Shown piece after piece: positions 37,483 through 47,239 of a DNA stretch of 64,000 nt (positions within the stretch are counted from its first letter, which is position 1; each line of letters opens with the position of its first letter). This DNA is from Variovorax davisae. GTDB taxonomy: Bacteria > Pseudomonadota > Gammaproteobacteria > Burkholderiales > Burkholderiaceae_C. The stretch covers positions 62,001-126,000 of the forward strand of contig NZ_JASZYS010000002.1 in NCBI RefSeq assembly GCF_030316845.1. The letters are read 5' to 3'. The notes beneath the pieces were generated by a model. It saw only the letters and a list, made by a program, of their open reading frames with translations. It did no database searches and was not told the origin of the DNA. The position numbers and the translations under genes were made by a program.

Positions 37483-38910
37483 TCAGGCGGAGCGTGGCAG
37501 CGCGATGCGGAATCGCGCCCCCGGTCCCTCGGGCAGCAGCGTGACGCGGCCGCCATGGGCTGCAATGTACTCCTGCACGATCGACAGCCCGATGCCGGTG
37601 CCCTTGACCGAGTGCTGGGGCTGCCGCTCGCCGCGGTAGAAAGGCTCGAAGACACGGTCGCGGTCGCCGTCGGCGATGCCGGGGCCGGCGTCGGCGATGT
37701 CGATCTGCGCCGTGTCGGCGGTGCTCGACACCGTGAGCGTGATGGTGCCGCCGCGGGCCGAGAAGCGGATCGCGTTCGACAGCAGGTTGGCCACCGCGGT
37801 GCCGAGCTTGACCGGGTCGACCACCACCGAGATCGGCTCGCCCTCGGCGCGCACCGTGAGCCCGTTGGCCTGCCATTGCAGCCGCTGGGCCTCGATCTGC
37901 TCTTCGATCAGCGGCAGCAGCGGCGTGCGCTCGCGGCGCAGTTCGCGGGCCTCGAAGGCGGCGGCGTTGAAGCGCAGCAGGGCTTCGATCTGGCCCTGCA
38001 GGGCGACCGTGTTCTGCTGCAGGATCTGCGTCACTTCGCGCTGGGCCGGATTGAGCGCGCCGGTCACGCCGTCTTCCAGCAGCGAGACGCCTTCGCGCAG
38101 CGCGGCCAGCGGGGTCTTGAGTTCATGCGACACGTGTCGCAGGAAGCGTGCCTTGTCGGCGTCGAGCTCGGTCAGGCGCAGCCGCAGCCATTCGAGCTGC
38201 TGCGACACCCGGCGGATGTCGGCCGGCCCGCGGATGTCGATCGGCACGTCGAGCCGGTTCTCGCCCAGGCCGACGATCGCGCGCTCGAGCCGCTTGAAGG
38301 GGCGCGCCAGCCAGACCCCGAAGGCCAGCGCCAGTGCGGCGGCCAGCGCGCTGGCGGCGATCACCAGCCGCATCAGCCGCTTGCGGGCGGTTTCGATGCG
38401 CTCGGCCAGCTCGTTGTTCTGGGTCTCGATCAGGAACTGCGCCTGCTGCGCGATCTGGGTATTGAGCGCATCGAGTTCGCGGAACTGCACGGCCATCGAG
38501 CTTTCGCGCGCCAGCGAGGTTTCCGGCGCGCCGCTCATCAGGCCCTGGATCACGTCCAGCTGCTCGCGCCACTTGTCCGGACCTTCAGGGCCCAGGCCGT
38601 TGGCGGACAGCCGGCCGAGCACCTGGCGGGCGTCGCGCGCGGCGTCCTCGAAGCGGCGCCGCAGGACGCCGTCGTTGAGAACCAGCGACTGGCGCCCGGC
38701 CCGCTCCATGGCGGCGCTGCGCTCGGCCAGCGACTGGGCGGCGCCCGACAGCGTGAGGGCGCGCGCCGCGGCGTCGCGGCTCTGGGTCATCAGGATGTCG
38801 TACTGGAACACCGCCCGCAGCGCCACGCCCACCAGCAGCGCGGTGATCAGCAGGAACGCGAACAGCAGCAGTTGCTGGAACGAGCCGCGGGCTGCGCTCA
38901 GCTTCGCCAT
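37483..38910 (-). CDS. glrK: sensor histidine kinase GlrK/QseE-like
   Basis: A 475-residue sensor kinase with membrane helices at about 12-32 and 177-199, a periplasmic helical domain between, then HAMP, the phospho-acceptor block FLRHVSHELKTPLAALREG and the ATP domain with ANLLSNAIRF and GTGIGLSIVQEYIAAHGG. It is the first gene of the kinase-lipoprotein-regulator operon. Its ATG shares one base with the end of miaB. Confidence 0.9.
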   Translation of the reverse strand: MAKLSAARGSFQQLLLFAFLLITALLVGVALRAVFQYDILMTQSRDAAARALTLSGAAQSLAERSAAMERAGRQSLVLNDGVLRRRFEDAARDARQVLGRLSANGLGPEGPDKWREQLDVIQGLMSGAPETSLARESSMAVQFRELDALNTQIAQQAQFLIETQNNELAERIETARKRLMRLVIAASALAAALALAFGVWLARPFKRLERAIVGLGENRLDVPIDIRGPADIRRVSQQLEWLRLRLTELDADKARFLRHVSHELKTPLAALREGVSLLEDGVTGALNPAQREVTQILQQNTVALQGQIEALLRFNAAAFEARELRRERTPLLPLIEEQIEAQRLQWQANGLTVRAEGEPISVVVDPVKLGTAVANLLSNAIRFSARGGTITLTVSSTADTAQIDIADAGPGIADGDRDRVFEPFYRGERQPQHSVKGTGIGLSIVQEYIAAHGGRVTLLPEGPGARFRIALPRSA

Positions 38911-40277
38911 CAGGCGACCGGCAGCGCGGCCGAACGGCCGGCGGCGGTGGATTCGCTGGTGAGGACCTCGCCGCGCAGCGTGTAGGCCAGCGAGCGCGTG
39001 ATGCGCAGGTCGACCATCTGGCCGACCAGGCGGGCATCGCCCTCGAAGTTGACCACCCGGTTGCATTCGGTGCGGCCCATCAGCTCGCCCGCGTCCTTGC
39101 GCGAGGCGCCCTCGACCAGCACCCGCTGGACCGTGCCGACGCGGCTCTCGCCGAAGCGCCGGACGTTGCCGTCGATCACGGCCTGCAGCTGCTGCAGCCG
39201 CGCCAGCTTGACGGCGTGCGGCGTGTCGTCGTGCAGCGCCGCCGCCGGCGTGCCGGGCCGCGGGCTGAAGATGAAGCTGAAGCTGGCGTCGAACTCGAGC
39301 TGCTCGATCAGCCGCATCATCTTGTCGAAGTCCTCGTCGGTCTCGCCCGGAAAGCCGACGATGAAGTCGCTGCTGAGGGCGAGCTGCGGGCGGATCGCGC
39401 GCAGCTTGCGCACCGTGCTCTTGTATTCCATCGCCGTGTAGCCGCGCTTCATCGCCATCAGGATGCGGTCGCTGCCGTGCTGCACCGGCAGGTGCAGGTG
39501 GCTCACCAGCTGGGGCACCCGGGCGTAGGTGTCGATCAGCCGCTGGGTGAACTCGTTCGGGTGGCTGGTGGTGTAGCGGATGCGCTCGATGCCCGGGAGC
39601 TCGGCGACGTACTCGATCAGGGTGGCGAAATCGGCGATCTCGGCCGTGTCGCCCATGCGGCCGCGGTAGGCGTTGACGTTCTGGCCCAGCAGCGTGACCT
39701 CGCGCACGCCCTGGTCGGCCAGCCCGGCGATCTCGACCAGCACGTCGTCCAGCGGCCGGTTGATCTCCTCGCCGCGGGTGTAGGGCACCACGCAGTAGCT
39801 GCAGTACTTCGAGCAGCCTTCCATGATCGAGACGAAGGCGGTGGCGCCCTCGACCCGGGCCGGCGGCAGGTGGTCGAACTTCTCGATCTCGGGGAAGCTG
39901 ATGTCGACCTGCGGGCGGCCCTCGCGGGCGCCCTGGCTCAGCATCTCGGGCAGGCGGTGCAGCGTCTGCGGCCCGAACACCACGTCGACATAGGGCGCGC
40001 GGGCGATGATGGCGGCGCCCTCCTGGCTGGCGACGCAGCCGCCGACGCCGATCTTCACGCCCTTGGCCTTCAGGTGCTTGACGCGGCCGAGGTCGGAGAA
40101 CACCTTCTCCTGGGCCTTCTCGCGCACCGAGCAGGTGTTGAAGAGGATCAGGTCGGCCTCGTCGACATTGGTGGTCGGCTCGTAGCCTTCGGCGGCACGC
40201 AGCACGTCGGCCATCTTGTCCGAGTCGTACTCGTTCATCTGGCAGCCGAAGGTCTTGATGAAAACTTTGGGGGTCAT
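38910..40277 (-). CDS. miaB: tRNA-2-methylthio-N6-dimethylallyladenosine synthase MiaB
   Basis: MiaB adds the methylthio group to i6A37 of tRNAs. The 455-residue protein has the N-terminal MTTase domain with three cluster cysteines ([31 protein letters not shown]). It also has the radical-SAM motif [18 protein letters not shown] and a C-terminal TRAM domain (residues about 380-445). The start at [12 protein letters not shown] follows family practice; an in-frame extension of 23 codons has no support. Confidence 0.96.
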   Translation of the reverse strand: MTPKVFIKTFGCQMNEYDSDKMADVLRAAEGYEPTTNVDEADLILFNTCSVREKAQEKVFSDLGRVKHLKAKGVKIGVGGCVASQEGAAIIARAPYVDVVFGPQTLHRLPEMLSQGAREGRPQVDISFPEIEKFDHLPPARVEGATAFVSIMEGCSKYCSYCVVPYTRGEEINRPLDDVLVEIAGLADQGVREVTLLGQNVNAYRGRMGDTAEIADFATLIEYVAELPGIERIRYTTSHPNEFTQRLIDTYARVPQLVSHLHLPVQHGSDRILMAMKRGYTAMEYKSTVRKLRAIRPQLALSSDFIVGFPGETDEDFDKMMRLIEQLEFDASFSFIFSPRPGTPAAALHDDTPHAVKLARLQQLQAVIDGNVRRFGESRVGTVQRVLVEGASRKDAGELMGRTECNRVVNFEGDARLVGQMVDLRITRSLAYTLRGEVLTSESTAAGRSAALPVA

Positions 40278-40394
40278 GGGGCTCTCCCGGGAAACAGGTT
40301 GGCGTGAGCAGTCGATCCGAGCGGCGCAGGAAGCCATGCGCCGCAATGCGGCCCTCGTCAGGACGGCCGCAGGCCAGGGACCGGCGAAGCCGGT

Positions 40395-40892
40395 CTACTG
40401 GCCGAAGGTGGGCAGCTGGTTGAAGGGCGTCCTGCCGTCGTCGCGCGGGCCGCTGTCGGCCGACACGAAGGGCCAGAAATTCAGCAGCGGCTTCTCGGCC
40501 GAGGCGCGCTTGGCGCGGGCTTCGTCCGGGCTCAGGATCCAGACGTCGCGCACCAGGCCGGCGGCGTCGCGGGTGTAGTTCACCAGCAGGTTCTGGCCGG
40601 TGATCGCGGCCGGCATCACCAGCATGCGGTCGGCGCTGCGGATGCGGGCACCGGGGGCGAGCCGCTCGGCGTTGCCGTCGAGCTGGATCTCGGGCGGGTT
40701 CACGACCATGAAGCTGCCGCGCAGGGTGCCGGACGGAAAGTTGCGGCCGCCATTGGCGGCTTCGTTCTGGGTCGCCGAAGGGTCGAGCTCCTGGCCCGCG
40801 GCGGGGCCAGCGAAGAACGCGCCGGCGGGCGCGATCAGGGCCGCCAGGGCGATCGGCAGGAGGCTGGAAAAAGGCTTCTTGCAGCGATTCAT
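40395..40892 (-). CDS. secreted protein of unknown function
   Basis: A 165-residue protein with a signal peptide: basic MNRCKK, hydrophobic core to about residue 30, and likely cleavage after AAGQ or nearby. The mature part has no Cys and contains MVVNPPEIQLDGNAERLAPGA and VWILSPDEARAKR. Similar small exported proteins occur in Burkholderiales, but I know no function. It lies divergent to the RND pump and upstream of miaB. It ends near a short CCGGCGAAGCCGG palindrome. Confidence 0.75.
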   Translation of the reverse strand: MNRCKKPFSSLLPIALAALIAPAGAFFAGPAAGQELDPSATQNEAANGGRNFPSGTLRGSFMVVNPPEIQLDGNAERLAPGARIRSADRMLVMPAAITGQNLLVNYTRDAAGLVRDVWILSPDEARAKRASAEKPLLNFWPFVSADSGPRDDGRTPFNQLPTFGQ

Positions 40893-40921
40893 GGGTTACA
40901 TCCAGAGGCTGTGGAGCGCGG

Positions 40922-40927
40922 ATTCTA
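40922..40927 (-). promoter_or_regulatory. -10-like element of the secreted-protein gene
   Basis: TAGAAT on the minus strand, 29 bases before the ATG. Confidence 0.4.
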
Positions 40928-40940
40928 GCGGCCCGGGGGC

Positions 40941-40994
40941 GCAGAATGATTCGCCTAACGTGCCATTCTGCCCAGACGCTTTACATTTCTTTAC
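40941..40994 (+). promoter_or_regulatory. candidate operators of the RND pump
   Basis: Two elements lie side by side upstream of the pump genes. One is an inverted repeat GCAGAATG/CATTCTGC (40941-40948, 40964-40971) with a 15-base spacer. The other is a direct repeat CTTTAC at 40979 and 40989, 10 bases apart, the layout of OmpR/PhoB-type boxes. No regulator gene is adjacent, so the binding proteins are unknown. Confidence 0.5.
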
Positions 40995-41095
40995 GGTGAG
41001 CGCGGGCTCTTTTCCCGGCTCGCTGCTCCAATAGTTGCCGCCGCGATATTTCGTGTGACCGCGCCCCTCGATCCATCCGATCCATCTGGAACCCC

Positions 41096-42337
41096 ATGAA
41101 GAAGAATCTCGTTCTCGCCCTTTCCGGCGTGCTGGTCGTCGCGGTCGCGGCAGGCGGCTGGTGGTGGTCGGGTGCCAAGACCCGCAGCGCCGCGGCCACC
41201 CAGGCCGCCGCTCCCGGCGCCGGCGCGCCGGCGCTGGTCACGCTGGCGGCGGCCCAGCGGCAGAACGTGCCGGTCACGGTCCAGGTCAACGGCAGCGTGG
41301 TGTCGCTCAACAGCGTGGACCTGCGGCCGCAGGTGACCAACACGGTGCGCGAGGTGCACGTCAAGGAAGGCCAGTTCGTCAAGGCCGGCCAGCTGCTCTT
41401 CACGCTCGACGACCGGCCGGACCAGGCCAACCTCGCCAAGGCGCGGGCCCAGCAGCAGCGCGACGAGGCCATGCTGGCCGACCTGGAGCGCCAGTACAAG
41501 CGCAGCCAGGACCTGGTGGCGCAGAACTTCATCGCCAAGAGCGCTGCCGATGCGACCTTGTCGCAGCTCGACGCGCAGCGCGCCGCGGTGGCGGCCGACC
41601 GGGCGGCCGTGCAGTCGGCGCAGGTGGCGCTCGGCTATGCCACGCTCAAGGCGCCGATCGCCGGGCGCATCGGCGCGGTCAACATCTACCCGGGCACGCT
41701 GGTGCAGCCCAGCCTGTCGCTGGTCACGATCACGCAGCTCGACCCGATCGCGGTCAGCTTCCCGGTGCCTGAAGGCAAGCTGCAGGACCTGCTGCAGGCG
41801 GCGCGCGAGCACACGCCGGTCGAGGCCGTGGTGGCCGGGCGCAAGGCGCCGCTCAAGGGCACGCTGAGCTTCGTCGACAACACGGTCGACCCGCTGATCG
41901 GCACGGTGCGCGCCAAGGCGGTGTTCGACAACGCCGACCAGGCGCTCTGGCCCGGCCAGTTCGTCGAGACCCGGGTCACGGTGCGCACCATCGACGGCGC
42001 CACCGTTCTTCCGGCGTCGGCCCTGATGATGCTGGCCGAGGGCAATTCGGTCTACGTGGTCGATGCCGAGCGCAAGGCCGCCCGGCGCAAGGTGCAGGCG
42101 ATCTACAACTTCGGCACCCAGGTGGTGGTGAAGGGCGTCGAGCCCGGCGAGCAGGTGGTCATCGAGGGCAAGCAGAACGTGCGCCCCGGCGGCAAGGTGC
42201 GCATCGACGCACCCCAGGCGCAACCCGACAAGCAGCCACAGCAGCCCGGCAACGCGGCGCCCGGGCCCTCGCCGGGCAGCGCGGCCTCGGTCGCGCCCTC
42301 CAGCGCCAGCGTCGTCGCGGAGCGGGAGCGCACATGA
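41096..42337 (+). CDS. RND efflux periplasmic adaptor (membrane fusion protein)
   Basis: A 413-residue adaptor that bridges an inner-membrane RND pump to an outer-membrane channel. It has an N-terminal membrane segment (5-24), split lipoyl halves (VREVHVKEGQFVKAGQLLFTLDD and YATLKAPIAGRIGAV), a coiled-coil hairpin between them, a beta-barrel (residues about 200-290) and a C-terminal Pro/Gln/Ser-rich tail. No lipobox is seen. The stop overlaps the pump gene as ATGA. The MdtA/AcrA class fits best; substrates are unknown. Confidence 0.92.
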   Translation: MKKNLVLALSGVLVVAVAAGGWWWSGAKTRSAAATQAAAPGAGAPALVTLAAAQRQNVPVTVQVNGSVVSLNSVDLRPQVTNTVREVHVKEGQFVKAGQLLFTLDDRPDQANLAKARAQQQRDEAMLADLERQYKRSQDLVAQNFIAKSAADATLSQLDAQRAAVAADRAAVQSAQVALGYATLKAPIAGRIGAVNIYPGTLVQPSLSLVTITQLDPIAVSFPVPEGKLQDLLQAAREHTPVEAVVAGRKAPLKGTLSFVDNTVDPLIGTVRAKAVFDNADQALWPGQFVETRVTVRTIDGATVLPASALMMLAEGNSVYVVDAERKAARRKVQAIYNFGTQVVVKGVEPGEQVVIEGKQNVRPGGKVRIDAPQAQPDKQPQQPGNAAPGPSPGSAASVAPSSASVVAERERT

Positions 42338-45300
42338 ACATCTCCGAGCTGTGCATCCGTCGTCCTGCGATGACGGTGCTGCTCTCCGCCGCGGTGGTGG
42401 TGATCGGCATCTTTGCCTATTTCCAGATCCCGGTGGCGGCGCTGCCGAGCTACAACACGCCGGTCATCAACGTCTCGGCCCAGCTGCCGGGCGCCAGCCC
42501 CGAGACCATGGCCTCGTCGGTCGCGCTGCCGCTCGAGAAGCAGTTCTCGACCATCCCCGGGCTGCAGACCATCAGCTCGGTCAACACCCAGGGCGTGACC
42601 TCGGTCACGCTCGAATTCGTCAGCACGCGCGACATCGACGCCGCCGCGGTCGACGTCCAGGCGGCGCTGCTGCGGGCCCAGCGGCAGCTGCCGGCCGAGC
42701 TCACGCAGCTGCCGTCCTACCGCAAGGTCAATCCGGCCGACGCGCCGGTGCTGTTCATCGCGATGGTGTCGAACTCGATGACGCCGGCCGAGCTCAACGA
42801 CTATGCCGAGAACCTGATCTCGCCGACCCTGTCGACCATCGACGGCGTGGCGCAGGTGGCGGTCTACGGCCAGAAGCGCTTCGCGGTGCGCATCAAGGCC
42901 GACGCCGACCTGCTCAATGCCCGCAACATCACGCTCGACGAACTGGCCAATGCGGTTCGGCTGGCCAACGCCAACACGCCGGTCGGCGTGCTCGACGGCC
43001 CGCGCCAGACGCTGACCATCCAGGCCAACGAGCAGCTGCTCAAGGCCGCCGATTTCGCCAAGGTCATCGTCGGCCAGCGCAACGGCGCGCCGGTGCGGCT
43101 GGACGAGGTGGCGACCATCGAGGACAGCTTCGAGTCGGTCAAGACCGCCAGCAGCTTCAACGGCGAAAGCTCGATCTCGCTGGCGGTCCAGCGCCAGCCC
43201 AACGCCAACACGGTGCAGGTGGTGGACGCGGTGCGCGCGCTGATGCCGCGCTTCAAGGCCGAGCTGCCGCAATCGGTCGAGATCAACCTGGTCAACGACC
43301 GCTCGCTGTCGATCCGCGAGGCGGTGCACGACGTGCAGCTGACGCTGCTGGGCACCATCCTGCTGGTGGTGCTGGTGATCTTCCTGTTCCTGCACCGGCT
43401 GGTGGCGACGCTGATCCCGGCGCTGACGATCCCGATCTCGCTGATCGGCGCGGTGGCGCTGCTCTACGCCTTCGGCTACAGCCTGGACAACGTCTCGCTG
43501 CTGGGCATCACGCTGGCCGTCGGCCTGGTGGTGGACGACGCCATCGTGGTGCTCGAGAACATCATGCGCTACGTCGAGAAGGGCATGGAGCCCTTCGCCG
43601 CGGCGCTGCGCGGTGCCCGCGAGGTGGGCTTCACGATCATCTCGATCTCGATCTCGCTGGTGGCGGTGTTCATCCCGATCTTCTTCATGCCGGGCGTGAT
43701 CGGCCTCCTGTTCCACGAGTTCGCGGTGGTGGTCGGGCTGGCGGTGATGGTCTCGGCGATCGTCTCGCTGACCCTGGTGCCGATGCTCGCCAGCCGGCTG
43801 CTCAAGCACACGCCGCGCGCCCACGGCACCCTTGACCACGAGGAGCAGCATCCCGAGCCGGGCACCGCCATCGGCCGCGCCTTCGAGCGCGGCTACCGCT
43901 GGGTGCACGGCAGCTACATGCGCTCGCTCGACTGGACGCTCGGCCAGCGGCCGCTGATGCTGATCCTCGCCGCCTCGACCTTCGCGCTCACGGCCTGGAT
44001 GTTCATCACGATCCCGAAGGGCTTCTTCCCCGAGGAGGACATCGGCCAGATCCAGATCACGACCGAGGCCGCCGAGGACATCTCCTTCCCGGCCATGAAG
44101 GCGCTGCAGGACCGGGTGGCCGCCGCGCTGCAGGACGACCCGAGCGTCGACTACGTGAACTCCTTCATCGGCGTCGGCGGCCCGACCGCGACGCAGAACT
44201 CGGGCCGCCTGTTCGCGGTGCTGAAGCCGCGCAGCCAGCGCCCGCCGATGGCCCAGGTGCTGGAGTCGCTGCGCAAGCGCTTCCGCGAGATCCCGGGCAT
44301 CGCCGTCTACATGCAGCCGGTGCAGAACCTGCGCCTGGGCGGCCGCCAGAGCAAGGCCCGCTTCCAGTACACGCTGCAGAGCGTGAACGCCGGCACCATG
44401 GGGGTCTGGGCCGACCGGCTGATGGAGAAGATGCGCGCCGACCCGGCCTTCCGCGACGTCACCAGCGACTCGCAGAACCGCGGCCTGCAGGCCACGCTGG
44501 ACATCGACCGCGACAAGGCGGGCGTGCTCGGCGTCGCGGTCGGCGACCTGCGCACCGCGCTCTACAACGCCTACGGCGACCGCCAGATCGGCAGCATCTA
44601 CGGCGCCAGCAACACCTACCAGGTGATCCTCTCGGCGGCCGACGACGACCGCCGCTTCGAGGAGGACATGTCGCGCCTGTCGGTGCGCAACAAGGCCGGG
44701 CAGCTGGTGCCGCTGTCGGCCTTCGCGACCGTCAAGCGCACGGTGGGGCCGACCTCGGTCAACCACCAGGGCCAGCTGCAGGCGGTGACGGTGTCGTTCA
44801 ACCTCGCGCCCGACGTGCCGCTGGGCAACGCCACCGCCAAGATCGACCAGTTCAAGGCCGATCTCAAGATGCCCGAATCGATCATCACCAGCTACGGCGG
44901 CGACGCGGCGGTGTTCCAGAGTTCGCAGGGCAGCCAGGCCGCGCTGCTGATCCTGGCGGTGCTGGTGATCTACGTGCTGCTCGGCGTGCTCTATGAAAGC
45001 TACATCCACCCGCTGACCATCCTCGCCGGCCTGCCGTCGGCGGCGGTCGGCGCCCTGCTGTCGCTCAAGCTGTTCGGCTTCGACCTGACCCTGATCGCGA
45101 CCATCGGCATTCTGCTGCTCATCGGCATCGTCAAGAAGAACGCGATCATGCTGATCGACTTCGCGCTCGAGGCCCAGCGCAGCGAGGGCATGCGGCCCCA
45201 GGACGCGATCCGGGAGGCCTGCCGGCTGCGCTTCCGGCCGATCCTGATGACCACGCTGGCCGCCATGATGGGGGCACTCCCGCTGGCGCTCGGCCTCGGC

Positions 45301-45468
45301 GCCGGTGCCGAGCTGCGCCAGCCGCTCGGTGTCGCGGTGGTCGGCGGGCTGATCTTCTCGCAGGTGATCACGCTCTACATCACGCCGGCGATCTACCTGG
45401 CGCTCGACCGCTACAGCGGCAGCGGGCCGCTGCAGGCGCTGCCGGGCGAGCACGCCGCCGCGGCCTGA
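42334..45468 (+). CDS. RND multidrug efflux transporter (HAE1 type)
   Basis: A 1044-residue inner-membrane proton antiporter with twelve helices and two large periplasmic loops. The proton-relay block LAVGLVVDDAIVVLENI carries the paired Asp residues, and the second half has GIVKKNAIMLIDFALEAQR. Proton-driven drug export is expected. It resembles MdtB/MdtC-type pumps more than AcrB (1049). No outer-membrane factor gene follows, so a TolC-like channel must be supplied from elsewhere. It converges with the PKS-NRPS operon, and a role in exporting that product is possible but unproven. Confidence 0.93.
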   Translation: MNISELCIRRPAMTVLLSAAVVVIGIFAYFQIPVAALPSYNTPVINVSAQLPGASPETMASSVALPLEKQFSTIPGLQTISSVNTQGVTSVTLEFVSTRDIDAAAVDVQAALLRAQRQLPAELTQLPSYRKVNPADAPVLFIAMVSNSMTPAELNDYAENLISPTLSTIDGVAQVAVYGQKRFAVRIKADADLLNARNITLDELANAVRLANANTPVGVLDGPRQTLTIQANEQLLKAADFAKVIVGQRNGAPVRLDEVATIEDSFESVKTASSFNGESSISLAVQRQPNANTVQVVDAVRALMPRFKAELPQSVEINLVNDRSLSIREAVHDVQLTLLGTILLVVLVIFLFLHRLVATLIPALTIPISLIGAVALLYAFGYSLDNVSLLGITLAVGLVVDDAIVVLENIMRYVEKGMEPFAAALRGAREVGFTIISISISLVAVFIPIFFMPGVIGLLFHEFAVVVGLAVMVSAIVSLTLVPMLASRLLKHTPRAHGTLDHEEQHPEPGTAIGRAFERGYRWVHGSYMRSLDWTLGQRPLMLILAASTFALTAWMFITIPKGFFPEEDIGQIQITTEAAEDISFPAMKALQDRVAAALQDDPSVDYVNSFIGVGGPTATQNSGRLFAVLKPRSQRPPMAQVLESLRKRFREIPGIAVYMQPVQNLRLGGRQSKARFQYTLQSVNAGTMGVWADRLMEKMRADPAFRDVTSDSQNRGLQATLDIDRDKAGVLGVAVGDLRTALYNAYGDRQIGSIYGASNTYQVILSAADDDRRFEEDMSRLSVRNKAGQLVPLSAFATVKRTVGPTSVNHQGQLQAVTVSFNLAPDVPLGNATAKIDQFKADLKMPESIITSYGGDAAVFQSSQGSQAALLILAVLVIYVLLGVLYESYIHPLTILAGLPSAAVGALLSLKLFGFDLTLIATIGILLLIGIVKKNAIMLIDFALEAQRSEGMRPQDAIREACRLRFRPILMTTLAAMMGALPLALGLGAGAELRQPLGVAVVGGLIFSQVITLYITPAIYLALDRYSGSGPLQALPGEHAAAA

Positions 45469-45486
45469 GGGCCCGGCGCGGGGTTC

Positions 45487-46440
45487 TCAGGAGCCCACGT
45501 GTTCGAGCTTGGTCGCCAGGCTGGGCGAGGGCCGCGTGCCGCGGCCCGGTTGCCCGCCGGCCGCGGCCGACTGCGCCGGCGCGCTGCCGTCGCCGTGGAT
45601 CACGCGCAGGGCCCAGTCGCACACCAGGTTCATGAAGGTCTGCTGGGATGCCTGCGAGGTCAGGCCGTGGTCGATTTCGGCGACAAAGCGGTACTCGAGC
45701 TGGCGCGCGAAGGGTTCCTTGCCGAAGGGCCCGAGCAGGTCGCGCCGGCGGTCCTTCGCCTGGACGCTGCCGGTGAAGAACATCATCGTCGCCACCCCCC
45801 GCTCCGCCAGCAGGTTCATGGAGCGGCAGAAGTAGTCGGCCGAGTCGCGCGGACCGGTCGAGTCGAAGATGTTCTGGTTGCCGGCCGGCTGCTGTTGCTG
45901 CGCCGGCAGCAGCGTGCGCCGGATCACGCCCACGACGCGGCCGAAGAAGGCGCCCGGCTTGGGATCCGCGAGCGCCCGGTGCAAGCTGCGTTCCCAGCGG
46001 GCGCGCCGGCCGGGGAAGTTGGGGCCGTCGAACATCAGGAGGCCGACCAGGCGCGGGTCCGCGACGGCGATGGAAAGGCCGTTGTGGGCGCCCGAGCACA
46101 GGCCGATCAGCACGAAGCGATGGACGCCGAGCATGGTGCCCACCAGGTTCATGGCGGCCTGCACGTCCAGCACCGCCTGGGTCCTGAAGTCCGCCGTCTC
46201 GCTGGCCGGCCGGCTGTCGCCGAGCCCGGCCAGGTCGACGCGGATGCTGCTGATGCCGCGCGCGGCCATCTGCCGCGCCAGCTTCACGTTGGCGCGCCGG
46301 GGGCCGATGCGATGGATCGCACCCATGTTCATCAGGATGCAGGCGACCGGCGCCATCGGACCGTCGCCGGGCGTCGTGATGATGCCGATCAGCGAGCCGT
46401 CCGGCCCGAACTGCACAGGGGTTTCGTTGTAGTCATCCAT
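45487..46440 (-). CDS. alpha/beta hydrolase with cysteine at the nucleophile position
   Basis: A 317-residue alpha/beta-fold protein, last gene of the PKS-NRPS operon. The N-terminal oxyanion block is MNMGAIHRIGPRR and a strand-turn reads RVDLAGLGDS. The nucleophile elbow reads GLCSG, with Cys 115 where Ser is usual, as in dienelactone hydrolase. A candidate catalytic His is in EIDHGLTS. It resembles one member of the hydrolase pair associated with exosortase loci, although no exosortase is here. The tail after about residue 285 is Ala/Pro/Ser-rich. It overlaps the upstream hydrolase gene by eight bases. A role in product release or transfer is inference. Confidence 0.8.
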   Translation of the reverse strand: MDDYNETPVQFGPDGSLIGIITTPGDGPMAPVACILMNMGAIHRIGPRRANVKLARQMAARGISSIRVDLAGLGDSRPASETADFRTQAVLDVQAAMNLVGTMLGVHRFVLIGLCSGAHNGLSIAVADPRLVGLLMFDGPNFPGRRARWERSLHRALADPKPGAFFGRVVGVIRRTLLPAQQQQPAGNQNIFDSTGPRDSADYFCRSMNLLAERGVATMMFFTGSVQAKDRRRDLLGPFGKEPFARQLEYRFVAEIDHGLTSQASQQTFMNLVCDWALRVIHGDGSAPAQSAAAGGQPGRGTRPSPSLATKLEHVGS

Positions 46441-47239
46441 TGATTTCTGCCACCAAGCGTTGCAAAGCCTCGGCCGGGACCATGGCACTGTTCGGGAACG
46501 GGTCGGAAGTCCAGACCAGCGAGTGCTGGAACGGCGACAGCCGGACCGGGATCTGGCGCTCGACCTGCATCTGCGCCCAGCGGTTGGCGGCTTCGTCCTC
46601 GGGGTCGGCCAGCACGATGGTCTCATGCGACGCCGTGAGCTGGAGCGACTGCGGGGTGAGCGCGCGCAGCTGGTTGCGCAGCGTGGGCGAGACGGCGAAG
46701 CCGAGCAGCTCGTCGGTGAAGGCGTCCTTGTCGGCCGCCAGGCGCCGACGCCAGGCACGGTCGGGAATCCAGTAGGAGGCCTCGAGCGCCGAGACATGCC
46801 TCTCGCGCATGGCGTCGAGGTAGAGCGCGCCGTCCACGATCGGGTCCCAGAGGATGACCTGCGACGGGTCGCTGCGGCCGCTGCGGGCCGCCAGCACCGC
46901 CAGCGTGGCGCCCAGGCGCGAGCCCAGCCACACGATGCGCCGCGGGGCGGTCAGCCGGTGCAGCTCTTCGTGGGCGGTGCAGACGTCGCGGCGCCAGCCT
47001 TCGAGGTCGCCGTCGGTGTCCTCGCCGGACGAGTCGCCGGTGCCGTGGCAGTCGAAGCGCAGCACCGCCACGCCGGCGCGGGCGAGCCGGTCGGACAGGA
47101 CCCGGAACAGCCGGTGGGTGCGGACCATTTCCTGCCCGAACGGCGCACAGATCAGGACCGCGATGTCGCGCTCGCGTTCGGGCGGATGGAAGAGCCCGAA
47201 CAGGCGACGCTGCGGCGGTCCGAAGAGCATCGGGGTCAT
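46433..47239 (-). CDS. alpha/beta hydrolase fold protein with degenerate elbow
   Basis: A 268-residue alpha/beta-fold protein. The core has APFGQEMVRTHRLFRVLSDRL and RFDCHGTGDSSGE, typical of serine aminopeptidase-like hydrolases. The elbow, however, reads LGSRLGA, placing Arg 108 where the nucleophile should be, with Ser one residue earlier. A conserved His may be in PFQHSLVW. It may be a non-catalytic or unusual acyl-handling protein that works with its neighbour. The start ATG overlaps the stop of the phosphopantetheinyl transferase gene. Confidence 0.78.
   Translation of the reverse strand: MTPMLFGPPQRRLFGLFHPPERERDIAVLICAPFGQEMVRTHRLFRVLSDRLARAGVAVLRFDCHGTGDSSGEDTDGDLEGWRRDVCTAHEELHRLTAPRRIVWLGSRLGATLAVLAARSGRSDPSQVILWDPIVDGALYLDAMRERHVSALEASYWIPDRAWRRRLAADKDAFTDELLGFAVSPTLRNQLRALTPQSLQLTASHETIVLADPEDEAANRWAQMQVERQIPVRLSPFQHSLVWTSDPFPNSAMVPAEALQRLVAEING

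Noticed and set aside
45469..45486. Possible terminator between the RND pump gene and the hydrolase gene
   Set aside because: The CTGAG/CTCAG pairing is short and interrupted and there is no T-run.
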